A DNA stretch of 64,000 nt from Palleronia sediminis (GTDB lineage Bacteria; Pseudomonadota; Alphaproteobacteria; Rhodobacterales; Rhodobacteraceae), in assembly GCF_004358695.1 (NCBI RefSeq), contig NZ_SNAA01000004.1:124001-188000 (forward strand). The letters are read 5' to 3'. Of the stretch, positions 9,512 through 19,234 are shown one piece after another. Numbering within the stretch: position 1 is the first letter of the stretch; every line of letters starts with the position of its first letter. Under the pieces are notes generated by a model that saw only the letters and a program-made list of their open reading frames with translations, was not told the DNA's origin and did not search any database. The position numbers were made by a program, and so were the translations under genes.

Positions 9512-10987
9512 ATGACCGAAAGCCTGCCCATCGAAAGCCCCGAGCTGCCCGAGGCCGAGAACTTCACCGACCCGGCCGCGGCGGTGGCCCGGCTGCGCGA
9601 ATTCTACGATATCTCGGTGGATTTCCTGACCCGGCGGCTTGCCGACGCGGTCGGCGGCGCCCGCCCCGAGATGCGCTATCGTGCCTTCTATCCCGAGGTC
9701 AGGCTGACGACGACGAGTTATCACACCGTCGACACGCGACTGAGCTTTGGCCACGTGACCGAGCCGGGGCGCTATTCGACCACCATCACCCGGCCCGACC
9801 TGTTCGCGAGCTATCTCGAGCAGCAGCTCGGCCTGCTCATCAAGACCTCGGGCGTGCCCATCCGCGTCGATGTCTCGCAAACGCCGATCCCGGTTCACTT
9901 CGCCATCGGCGGCGGCACCGGGCTGACCGTGCCGCAGGACGGTGCTATGGATTTCACGCTGCGCGACTATTTCGACGTGCCGGTGCTTCAGACGACGCAT
10001 GACGATATCGTCAACGGGGTCGGCTATGTCTTCGAGGACGGATCGCGGCCGCTCTCGCCCTTCACCGCGCAGCGCATCGACTACTCGCTGGCCCGGCTCG
10101 CGCATTACACCGCCACGGACCCGGTGCATTTCCAGAACCACGTCCTTTTCACGAACTACCAGTTCTACATGGAAGAGTTCGAGGCCTATGCGCGCTCGGC
10201 GCTGGCCGATCCCGACAGCGGCTACGACAGCTTCGTGGGGCCGGGCAACAGCGTCATCACGACCGCCGACGGCGTGCTCGACGTGCCCGCCAAGATGCCC
10301 CAGATGCCCAGCTATCACCTGACGCGCAAGAACGGGCAGGGGATCACGCTGTGCAATATCGGCATCGGCCCCTCGAACGCCAAGACCGCGACCGACCACA
10401 TCGCGGTCCTGCGCCCCCATGCCTGGCTGATGGTGGGTCATTGCGCCGGCCTGCGCAATTCCCAGCGGCTGGGCGATTTCGTGCTCGCCCATGCCTATCT
10501 GCGCGAGGATCACGTTCTCGACGACGATCTGCCCGTCTGGGTGCCGATTCCCGCCCTGGCCGAAATCCAGATCGCGCTCGAGAACGCGGTGGCCGACGTG
10601 ACCGAGCTTCAGGGATTCGAGCTCAAGCGGATCATGCGCACCGGCACCGTCGCGACCATCGACAACCGCAACTGGGAGTTGCGCGACCATTCCGGCCCTG
10701 TCCAGCGCCTGAGCCAGAGCCGGGCTGTCGCGCTCGACATGGAAAGCGCCACGATCGCGGCCAACGGGTTCCGGTTCAGGGTGCCCTACGGCACGCTTTT
10801 ATGCGTCTCGGACAAGCCCTTGCACGGCGAGCTCAAGCTGCCCGGCATGGCGAGCGACTTCTACCGCAGCCAGGTCTCGCGCCATCTGCTGATCGGGGTG
10901 CGCGCGATGGAGGCGATCCGCGAAATGCCGCTCGAACGCATCCACAGCCGCAAGCTGCGCAGCTTCGAGGAAACGGCGTTCCTGTAG
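9512..10987 (+). CDS. amn: AMP nucleosidase
   Basis: The 491-residue enzyme hydrolyses AMP to adenine and ribose 5-phosphate and helps control adenylate pools. The N-terminal half is the AMP-nucleosidase-specific domain (about residues 1-180). The C-terminal half is a nucleoside-phosphorylase-like domain with ALDMESATIAANGFRFRVPY and VSDKPLHGELKLPG carrying the catalytic acidic residue. The length is close to E. coli Amn. A GAAGGA site lies about ten bases before the ATG at 9512; a much longer upstream reading is antisense to the amidohydrolase gene and is rejected. Confidence 0.95.
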   Translation: MTESLPIESPELPEAENFTDPAAAVARLREFYDISVDFLTRRLADAVGGARPEMRYRAFYPEVRLTTTSYHTVDTRLSFGHVTEPGRYSTTITRPDLFASYLEQQLGLLIKTSGVPIRVDVSQTPIPVHFAIGGGTGLTVPQDGAMDFTLRDYFDVPVLQTTHDDIVNGVGYVFEDGSRPLSPFTAQRIDYSLARLAHYTATDPVHFQNHVLFTNYQFYMEEFEAYARSALADPDSGYDSFVGPGNSVITTADGVLDVPAKMPQMPSYHLTRKNGQGITLCNIGIGPSNAKTATDHIAVLRPHAWLMVGHCAGLRNSQRLGDFVLAHAYLREDHVLDDDLPVWVPIPALAEIQIALENAVADVTELQGFELKRIMRTGTVATIDNRNWELRDHSGPVQRLSQSRAVALDMESATIAANGFRFRVPYGTLLCVSDKPLHGELKLPGMASDFYRSQVSRHLLIGVRAMEAIREMPLERIHSRKLRSFEETAFL

Positions 10988-11131
10988 GGCGACCTAACGT
11001 AAATCCGCCGATTCGGATAAAAACACCTTGTTTCATGGCCGATTTCATCCCAAGCCATGGACCGTGCCCGAACCGAGGGCGTAAACGGTGTCTCCCGCCG
11101 CATAGGGCGCAGATAAAAAGGATCATCGCAG

Positions 11132-11422
11132 ATGGCGACCAAACCGATGACGAAGACCCAGCTCGTGGCCGCGCTGGCCGAGCGTATGGACAGTGACAAG
11201 AAAAGCGCCGGCGAGGCGCTGGACGCGATCACCGCGATCATCACCGAAGAGGTGTCGCAAGGCGGCGCCGTGACCCTGCCCGGTGTCGGCAAGATCTATT
11301 GCCGCGAGCGTCCCGAGCGGATGGTGCGCAATCCCGCTACGGGCGAGCAGATCAAGAAGGACGCCGACAAGGTGGTCAAGATGACCATCGCCAAGGCCCT
11401 CAAGGACAGCGTCAACGGCTGA
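11132..11422 (+). CDS. hup: HU-family histone-like DNA-binding protein
   Basis: This 96-residue nucleoid protein matches the HU/IHF fold, with an N-terminal helical dimerisation part (MTKTQLVAALAERM) and a beta-arm region. GAVTLPGVGKIYCRERPER replaces the usual G-F-G-x-F, and RNPATGEQI is the arm tip motif that intercalates DNA. It compacts DNA and acts as a bending cofactor. The start has AAGGA nine bases upstream. The C-terminal lysine-rich helix is normal. It is monocistronic here, with about 140 bases of upstream space for a promoter. Confidence 0.93.
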   Translation: MATKPMTKTQLVAALAERMDSDKKSAGEALDAITAIITEEVSQGGAVTLPGVGKIYCRERPERMVRNPATGEQIKKDADKVVKMTIAKALKDSVNG

Positions 11423-11429
11423 CCTGCGC

Positions 11430-11449
11430 GGGCGGCGTCATTGCCGCCC
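11430..11449 (+). terminator. Weak hairpin downstream of the HU gene
   Basis: A perfect 7-bp stem (GGGCGGC/GCCGCCC) with a six-base loop begins eight bases after the HU stop codon. There is no T-run, so it may act as a transcript-end stabiliser or a Rho-assisted end rather than a full intrinsic terminator. Confidence 0.3.
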
Positions 11450-11505
11450 CGACTCGCCCCGGTCCGGCCGCGCCCGCGTTCATGCGGCGGGCCTTCCGGG
11501 GCGCT

Positions 11506-12165
11506 TCACCCCATCCTGTCGCGACCCCGCACGATCATCATGATCGACAGCGGCACGGTCCACAAAAGCGTCGCGGCGATCGCGATCTTTTCGACGAGCC
11601 CGTCATAGGCGTCGGGCGACAGCTTGAACGCCACCGCGAACACCGCCCAAAGCACCGCCGCGGCCACGAAGGCCCAGCCATAGGCGGGGCGCACCCCGCC
11701 CGCGCCCTTGGCCATCAGCAGCGGCCCGGCCACGAAAAGCGGCCCGAGCAGGAAGGTGAGCCGGGTATGCACGCTCATGCCCTGCGGATTCTCGGAGGTG
11801 CGCCCGAACTCGTCCCATAGCCCCAGAAGCACGACGACCAGCGCCAGGAACGCGAGCGCGAAGATGCCCAGAGACCAGCCCGCGCGGCCCAGATGCGCAT
11901 GGGCCGCCGCGATGGCGAGCCCCAGAAGCCCCGCCGCGTGGAAATAGAACCCCACATCCATGATCCACTTGCGGTTGCCGCGCGCCGCATCGCTGACCGT
12001 GTCGGCGATGAAGTCGTGATCGGTGACGAGCGCGGCCCAGCTCAGCGCGGCAAGCGGCATGAGACAGCCGATCAGCCCCACCAGCCCGGAAAAGATCAGA
12101 AGCTCGGGCCGCTCCTTCGCCACGATCTCGGCGCTGGGGTGACGGTCTTCGGATGCGTCGAACAC
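11506..12165 (-). CDS. DUF998-like integral membrane protein
   Basis: The 219-residue protein has about six hydrophobic segments, for example LLIFSGLVGLIGCLMPLAAL, GLLGLAIAAAHAHLG and IFALAFLALVVVLLGLW. This pattern and the HDFIADTVSD segment fit the DUF998/FrpC-like membrane family of unknown function. It starts at a GTG preceded by GGAGG with seven-base spacing. It lies downstream of ccrM's terminator, so it should have its own promoter. No catalytic motif is recognised. Confidence 0.65.
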   Translation of the reverse strand: MFDASEDRHPSAEIVAKERPELLIFSGLVGLIGCLMPLAALSWAALVTDHDFIADTVSDAARGNRKWIMDVGFYFHAAGLLGLAIAAAHAHLGRAGWSLGIFALAFLALVVVLLGLWDEFGRTSENPQGMSVHTRLTFLLGPLFVAGPLLMAKGAGGVRPAYGWAFVAAAVLWAVFAVAFKLSPDAYDGLVEKIAIAATLLWTVPLSIMMIVRGRDRMG

Positions 12166-12215
12166 GGGCGGCCCTCCGGGGTTGCGTCGCTGTTCACCTA
12201 GGCCGATCCCGCGAT

Positions 12216-12245
12216 AAAAAACCCCGCCATCCGGGGATGGCGGGG
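12216..12245 (-). terminator. Intrinsic terminator of ccrM
   Basis: On the minus strand a nine-base stem CCCCGCCAT/ATGGCGGGG with a short loop is followed directly by six T. This is a strong intrinsic terminator, about 65 bases after the ccrM stop codon. Confidence 0.85.
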
Positions 12246-12311
12246 CAAGGTTGTGCCGCGCGGTGGCCCCTCGGGACCATCGCGGCGCGGCACAGGCGGT
12301 AACTCGTGGGA

Positions 12312-14796
<2,485 letters not shown>

Positions 14797-14996
14797 CGTC
14801 TCTCTCCTTCTCCCGGTTCTGGGCCCCGGCCTTGTCGGTGAAAGGTCCGGGGCCGTGCCATCCAGATCGGCCGGACCCCCCGCGACAGGCAATGTCGCGG
14901 CGCTGTCATGCGATGACATCGCGCCCCGATCCCCCTTGTCATTGCACGACGCGCCGGAATACGGCCCCATGGCGTCAGCCAAATGAGGGAGCGATC

Positions 14997-15278
14997 ATGC
15001 GACGCAGATTGACGACGATGGCCGTTGCGCTGGCGCTGGTCGCGCCGATGGCGCAGGCTGCGTGTTTCGTGGATTACAAGGCCAAGCGCGACGATCCGCT
15101 GCGCCTGCATTATGGCGTGATGCGGCTGGCCGAGGCCGAGTGCGACCAGCCCGAGCGCGCCGTGGCCGCGCGCATCGCCGTCGATGGCTGGCAACTGCTC
15201 GCCATCGAGGGGCAGTTCGACCGACGCGGCGCCGAGACCAGAAAGGAAGATGCCGGTGCGTTTTACCTCCGTTATTGA
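14997..15278 (+). CDS. Small periplasmic hypothetical protein
   Basis: The 93-residue protein starts with a clear signal peptide ending in MAQA-A. The mature part has two cysteines (ACFVDYKAK and EAECDQPE) that could pair, and ends in GAFYLRY. GAGGGAG lies just upstream of the ATG. Its 3' end overlaps the next gene by 29 bases in another frame, so the two are almost certainly co-transcribed. Function unknown; the neighbour suggests an envelope-linked regulatory or sensing role, which is only inference. Confidence 0.75.
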   Translation: MRRRLTTMAVALALVAPMAQAACFVDYKAKRDDPLRLHYGVMRLAEAECDQPERAVAARIAVDGWQLLAIEGQFDRRGAETRKEDAGAFYLRY

Positions 15279-15954
15279 AACGAGCCGCGGCGTCGGGCGA
15301 ATCGTGACCCTGGGGCTCGCTGCGGTGGTCGCGATCCTCTTTGCCGCGGCGGTCGGGCTTTTCATCAGCCTGCCCGACGCCAACGCCTTCGACGCGCGGG
15401 TGGAGCGGATCTTTGTCGAGAACACCTCGCTCACCGATCCGGGCGAGGTGCGCCTGCTCGAGATCCTCGCCCAGTCGGGCACCGCCTTTGCCGAGGTTCT
15501 GACAAGCTACCGGCTCATCATCTTCGTGCTGCTGGTGCTGGCCGCGGCGCTCTTGCTGGCGACGGTGGCGTTTCTGTTGACCATCGTCGCGCTGAACCGG
15601 CGCATGGGCGAGATCGAGCGGGCGGGCATCCGCGTGTCGTCGCTACTCATCAGCCGGGACGAACGGACCGTCTATCTCAACAATACCGAACTCAAGCTGA
15701 CCGAGGCCGCGATCGAGACGCTGAGCGTGCTGGCCGAGGCCCGGATGGATGACGACGTGCTGTCGGGCGCCGAGATCGAGGCGATGGTCTCGGGGCGGTC
15801 GGCCTCGGAATGCGACGAAGCATCGGGCGCCACGCGGATCAAGCGGCTGCGCGACGCGCTGGGCAACCAGCTCGTCAGCGAATTGCTGGTCAAGACCATT
15901 GCGCGGCGCGGCTACATGCTGTCCATCGACAAGGGCGTGATCCGCATGGTGTGA
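15250..15954 (+). CDS. Membrane-anchored protein with C-terminal OmpR-type winged helix
   Basis: The 234-residue protein has two membrane helices, at about residues 18-41 and 88-115, joined by a loop of about 45 residues. The C-terminal 100 residues look like a winged-helix DNA-binding domain of the Trans_reg_C (OmpR/PhoB/ToxR) type: ELKLTEAAIETLSVLAEA, then ATRIKRLRDALGNQL and VKTIARRGYML, which matches the recognition helix and the closing R-G-x-G-Y-x-L wing. ToxR and CadC carry this domain at the N-terminus before one membrane helix; here the order is reversed. The start could be the ATG at 15250 or a GTG six bases later. It probably regulates transcription from the membrane. Confidence 0.75.
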   Translation: MPVRFTSVIETSRGVGRIVTLGLAAVVAILFAAAVGLFISLPDANAFDARVERIFVENTSLTDPGEVRLLEILAQSGTAFAEVLTSYRLIIFVLLVLAAALLLATVAFLLTIVALNRRMGEIERAGIRVSSLLISRDERTVYLNNTELKLTEAAIETLSVLAEARMDDDVLSGAEIEAMVSGRSASECDEASGATRIKRLRDALGNQLVSELLVKTIARRGYMLSIDKGVIRMV

Positions 15955-15963
15955 CGCGGGCGC

Positions 15964-16740
15964 CTAGCGGCAGCCGTCGATCTGCACCGCGCCGTTGGTC
16001 CCAAGCACCGTCAGCGTGATCGCGCCGCGGTCGAGCGCCAGCGGCTGGCCGCGCGGCGGCAGGATCTCGGCCGTCGCGATCAGCGTATCGCCCTGCCGCG
16101 CGGTCTGCGTGCGGCCCACGCGCAGGCCCGGATCGCCCGCCTCGATGGCCGCGACCTCGACACCGCCCTGGGGCGGCATCTCGACCGTGGCCGTCAGGCG
16201 CCCGCCCCGCCCCGAGGGCGTGACCTCGCAGGCGACCCGGCCCACCCCGCCATCCGCCCGGTCGAGCGGCCGCCGGGCCAGCGCCGCCCGGATCCGTGCA
16301 TCGGCGCGGACCGTCTCGGGCGGCAGGCTGCCGTCCAGCTCGACCGTGACCGGCACGCAGATTTCCTCGCAGATCCCGAACTCCATCGACAGGTCCACCT
16401 CGATGGGCGCACCGGCGCGGGTCGGGGCGATCTCGATGGGCAGGATCACCGCGTCCTCGTAGCCGATGGTGGTGAACCCCGATTGCCGGAACGCCATCGG
16501 CGCGGGCCAGTGGATCTGCGCGGCGGCCAGATTGTCCGAGCCGCGCCAGTCGAGCCGGGGCGGTATGCCCGCCTCGCCCGGCGCGCGCCAATAGGTCTTC
16601 CACCCCTGGTCCAGCCGGATCTCGAGCGCGGCCATGTGGTTTCCGTTCTCCATCCGCCATCCCGGCAACAGGCGCACATCGGCCTCTTGCGCGGTGGCGG
16701 GCAGGGCGAGGCAGACGAGGAGGAGGGCAGTTCTGAACAT
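15964..16740 (-). CDS. Periplasmic protein with DsbD N-terminal-like domain
   Basis: The 258-residue protein has a signal peptide (MFRTALLLVCLALPATAQ) and a sequence resembling the alpha domain of the thiol-disulfide interchange protein DsbD. DQGWKTYWRAPGEAGIPP is characteristic, as is MEFGICEEICVPV with the two redox cysteines spaced CxxxC. It lacks the DsbD membrane and thioredoxin domains, so it would need a separate electron donor such as CcdA. A role in passing reductant to periplasmic partners is inferred. Its 3' end is nine bases from the convergent winged-helix gene. Confidence 0.82.
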   Translation of the reverse strand: MFRTALLLVCLALPATAQEADVRLLPGWRMENGNHMAALEIRLDQGWKTYWRAPGEAGIPPRLDWRGSDNLAAAQIHWPAPMAFRQSGFTTIGYEDAVILPIEIAPTRAGAPIEVDLSMEFGICEEICVPVTVELDGSLPPETVRADARIRAALARRPLDRADGGVGRVACEVTPSGRGGRLTATVEMPPQGGVEVAAIEAGDPGLRVGRTQTARQGDTLIATAEILPPRGQPLALDRGAITLTVLGTNGAVQIDGCR

Positions 16741-16844
16741 GACCGCCGTTGTGCCGTGCCGTTCGGCACTTGGAAAGTCACATGACGGCGACCGGGGGTG
16801 CGATTGGCCTTGTGCGCGGGCGCGGTCGCGCCATCTTGAGCGGC

Positions 16845-17408
16845 ATGACCGAACCCACCGACCTGACCGGAAAACTGCTGATCGCCATGCCCGGCATGGG
16901 CGATCCCCGATTCGAACGCGCCGTGATCTTTCTCTGCGCGCATGGCGAGGACGGCGCGATGGGCCTGATCGTCAACAAGCCCGCGACCGAGATCTCGCTG
17001 TCCGACCTGCTCGAACAACTCGATATCCCGATGGCCGAGGGGCCGGATACGCGGGTTCATTTCGGCGGCCCGGTCGAGGGGCGGCGCGGCTTTGTCCTGC
17101 ATTCGCCCGATTACGAGGCGGGCGAGGGCACGCTCGATGTCGAGGGGCGGTTCGGCATGACCGCCACGCTCGACGTGCTGCGCTCGATGGGCGACGGCGC
17201 GGGGCCGCGGCAGGCCATCGTGGCGCTGGGCTATGCCGGCTGGGGGCCGGGCCAGATCGAGTCCGAGATCGCGGGCAACGGATGGCTCGTGGCCGACGCC
17301 GATCCCGAGGTCGTGTTCGGCGGCGACGACGCGGGCAAGTGGATGCGCGCCATCGAGGGGCTGGGGTTCGACCCGATCCTGCTCTCGGGCACCGCGGGCA
17401 CCGCCTGA
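16845..17408 (+). CDS. yqgE: YqgE/AlgH family protein
   Basis: The 187-residue protein is a full-length member of the conserved UPF0301 (YqgE/AlgH) family. Signatures are LTGKLLIAMPGMGDPRFERAV near the start, then GLIVNKP, HFGGPVEGRRGFVLHS and ALGYAGWGPGQIESEI. The biochemical role is unknown; AlgH was linked to alginate regulation in Pseudomonas. I chose the ATG at 16845 to match normal family length. An earlier ATG at 16782 is open but adds 21 unrelated residues. Confidence 0.9.
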   Translation: MTEPTDLTGKLLIAMPGMGDPRFERAVIFLCAHGEDGAMGLIVNKPATEISLSDLLEQLDIPMAEGPDTRVHFGGPVEGRRGFVLHSPDYEAGEGTLDVEGRFGMTATLDVLRSMGDGAGPRQAIVALGYAGWGPGQIESEIAGNGWLVADADPEVVFGGDDAGKWMRAIEGLGFDPILLSGTAGTA

Positions 17409-17465
17409 CTTGCCGCGCGGCCCCCCGCTGTCTAGAGCGGTAGGGCGACCGGCAGGGGGGCGAGC

Positions 17466-18833
17466 ATGGCACCGAAATTCGGAACGAGCGGCCTGCGCGG
17501 CCTTGTCACCGAGCTGACGGATGCGCTGGTGGCCGACTACACCCGCGCCTTTCTCTCGGCCTGCGATACCGGCGGCCGCGTGCTCGTGGGCCGCGACCTG
17601 CGTCCCAGCTCGCCCCGGATCGAGGCGGCGGTCATCGCGGCCGCGCGGGGCGAGGGCGCCGAGGTCATCCGCTGCGGCGAGGTGCCGACCCCCGCGCTGG
17701 CGCTTGCCGCGCAAGACGCGGGCGGGGGCGCCATCATGATCACCGGCAGCCACATTCCCGCCGACCGCAACGGGCTCAAGTTCTACGACCGCGCGGGCGA
17801 AATCGCCAAGCCCGACGAGATCGCGATCACGGCCGCGCTGGGCCGGGCGGCGGCGGGGCGGGCGGGCCGGGTTTCGGACCGTCCGGGCGCCGGGGCCGCG
17901 TGGGCGGACCGGGTGGCGCGCGGCTTTGGCCCGGCCGCGCTGGCCGGGCTGCGTCTCGGGGTCTGGCAGCACAGCTCGGTCGCGCGCGACCTGCTCGGCG
18001 CGGCGCTCGAGGCGATGGGGGCCGAGGTGGTGGCGCTCGACCGGTCGGACGGGTTCGTGCCCGTCGATACCGAGGCGGTCGACGCCGCGACCCGCGACCG
18101 GCTTGCGGCATGGGTGGACCGTCACGGGCTCGATGCGCTGGTCTCGACCGATGGCGACGGCGACCGGCCGCTGGTCGTCGACGGCTTGGGCCGCGTGGTG
18201 CCGGGCGATATCCTCGGGCCGCTGACCGCGCGCGCCATCGGGGCGCGGCGGCTGGTCACGCCGGTGTCGTCGAACACGGCGGTCGAGGCGATGGGGTTCG
18301 ACCGGGTCGAACGCACCGCCATCGGCTCGCCCCATGTCATCGCCGGGATGGAGGGCGGCGGCGCCGTCGCGGGCTACGAGGCGAATGGCGGTTTCCTGCT
18401 GGGCTTTGCCGCCGAGGGTCCGGCGGGCCGGATCGCGCCGCTGATGACGCGCGATTGCCTTCTGCCCATCGCGGCCCCGCTCGCCGCGGCCCGCGCCGCG
18501 GGTCGGACGCTGGCCGAGACGGTTGCGGCGCTGCCGCAACGGTTCACCATGTCGGACAGGGTGCAGGACGTGCCCGCCGAAAGATCGCAGCCCTTCCTCG
18601 CCCGGCTCATCGGCTCGGACGCGGAACGGCGCGATTTTCTGGGTGGGGTCGAACGTGCGGTCGATCTGACCGACGGTCTGCGGATCACGCTGGCCTCGGG
18701 CGATATCGTCCACCTGAGGCCATCGGGCAACGCGCCCGAGTTCCGCATCTATGCCGAGGCGGGCAGTCCCGCCGCGGCCGAGGATCTGGTCCGGCGCATC
18801 GCCGCAAATGTGGCGGCGCGCCTCAAGCCCTGA
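17466..18833 (+). CDS. Phosphohexomutase (phosphomannomutase/phosphoglucosamine mutase superfamily)
   Basis: The 455-residue enzyme of the alpha-D-phosphohexomutase superfamily moves phosphate between C6 and C1 of a hexose phosphate. All four signatures are present: the phosphoserine loop MITGSHIPADRNGLKFY (Ser about 95), the Mg loop STDGDGDRP (Asp about 229, 231, 233), the sugar-binding loop GYEANGGFLLG and the phosphate-binding loop RPSGNAPEFRIYAE. EANGG rather than a GEMSGH-type motif points to mannose/glucose phosphate rather than glucosamine. GGGGGG precedes the ATG. It probably supplies precursors for surface polysaccharide. Confidence 0.88.
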   Translation: MAPKFGTSGLRGLVTELTDALVADYTRAFLSACDTGGRVLVGRDLRPSSPRIEAAVIAAARGEGAEVIRCGEVPTPALALAAQDAGGGAIMITGSHIPADRNGLKFYDRAGEIAKPDEIAITAALGRAAAGRAGRVSDRPGAGAAWADRVARGFGPAALAGLRLGVWQHSSVARDLLGAALEAMGAEVVALDRSDGFVPVDTEAVDAATRDRLAAWVDRHGLDALVSTDGDGDRPLVVDGLGRVVPGDILGPLTARAIGARRLVTPVSSNTAVEAMGFDRVERTAIGSPHVIAGMEGGGAVAGYEANGGFLLGFAAEGPAGRIAPLMTRDCLLPIAAPLAAARAAGRTLAETVAALPQRFTMSDRVQDVPAERSQPFLARLIGSDAERRDFLGGVERAVDLTDGLRITLASGDIVHLRPSGNAPEFRIYAEAGSPAAAEDLVRRIAANVAARLKP

Positions 18834-18855
18834 GGGCCGCAAGGCCCCTCGGAGG

Positions 18856-19050
18856 TCACTTCATCGCGCTGCGGGCGACGCGCTCGATATCCGCGCGCGA
18901 GATGCCGATATCGGACAGTTCGCGGTTGCTGAGCATTTCCAGCTCGCCACGGACGCGCAGGTATTCGGCACGGCGGGCGCGGTTCTGCCGCAGTGCGGCA
19001 AGCATCTCGGCAAAGCGCGAGCGCGGGGCGGTTTGGGTCATGTAGGCCAT
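18856..19050 (-). CDS. DUF1127 small protein
   Basis: The 64-residue protein ends in the DUF1127 signature, NRELSDIGISRADIERVA, an Arg-rich helix pair typical of small alphaproteobacterial proteins. Some family members bind small RNAs or affect phosphate and stress responses; this one's role is unknown. Of two in-frame ATGs, the downstream one at 19050 has GGAG at proper spacing, while the upstream ATG at 19056 abuts it. The gene converges on the phosphohexomutase with a 22-base gap. Confidence 0.85.
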   Translation of the reverse strand: MAYMTQTAPRSRFAEMLAALRQNRARRAEYLRVRGELEMLSNRELSDIGISRADIERVARSAMK

Positions 19051-19184
19051 TGTCATCTCCGGTTGTCGTTCGTTTCGGCTTGCCCCCTATTTGGCCCTTT
19101 CCGGCGCTAACACAATCGACACAACCGAGATGCCGCGTTGCGGCAAACGCATGGCTGCGCCTGCGGCAAAATGGCCCGAAACGC

Positions 19185-19208
19185 AAAAGGGCCCCCGCGT
19201 GGGGGCCC
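19185..19208 (-). terminator. Intrinsic terminator of clpB
   Basis: On the minus strand, 26 bases after the clpB stop, an eight-base stem GGGCCCCC/GGGGGCCC with a four-base loop is followed by TTTT. It is a strong intrinsic terminator. Confidence 0.85.
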
Positions 19209-19234
19209 TCGGTCTGCCGGATGCTGCCCGGCGG

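Noticed and set aside
16446-18842. A 798-residue minus-strand open frame across yqgE and the phosphohexomutase
   Set aside because: It runs antisense to two confident genes and lacks any domain signature.
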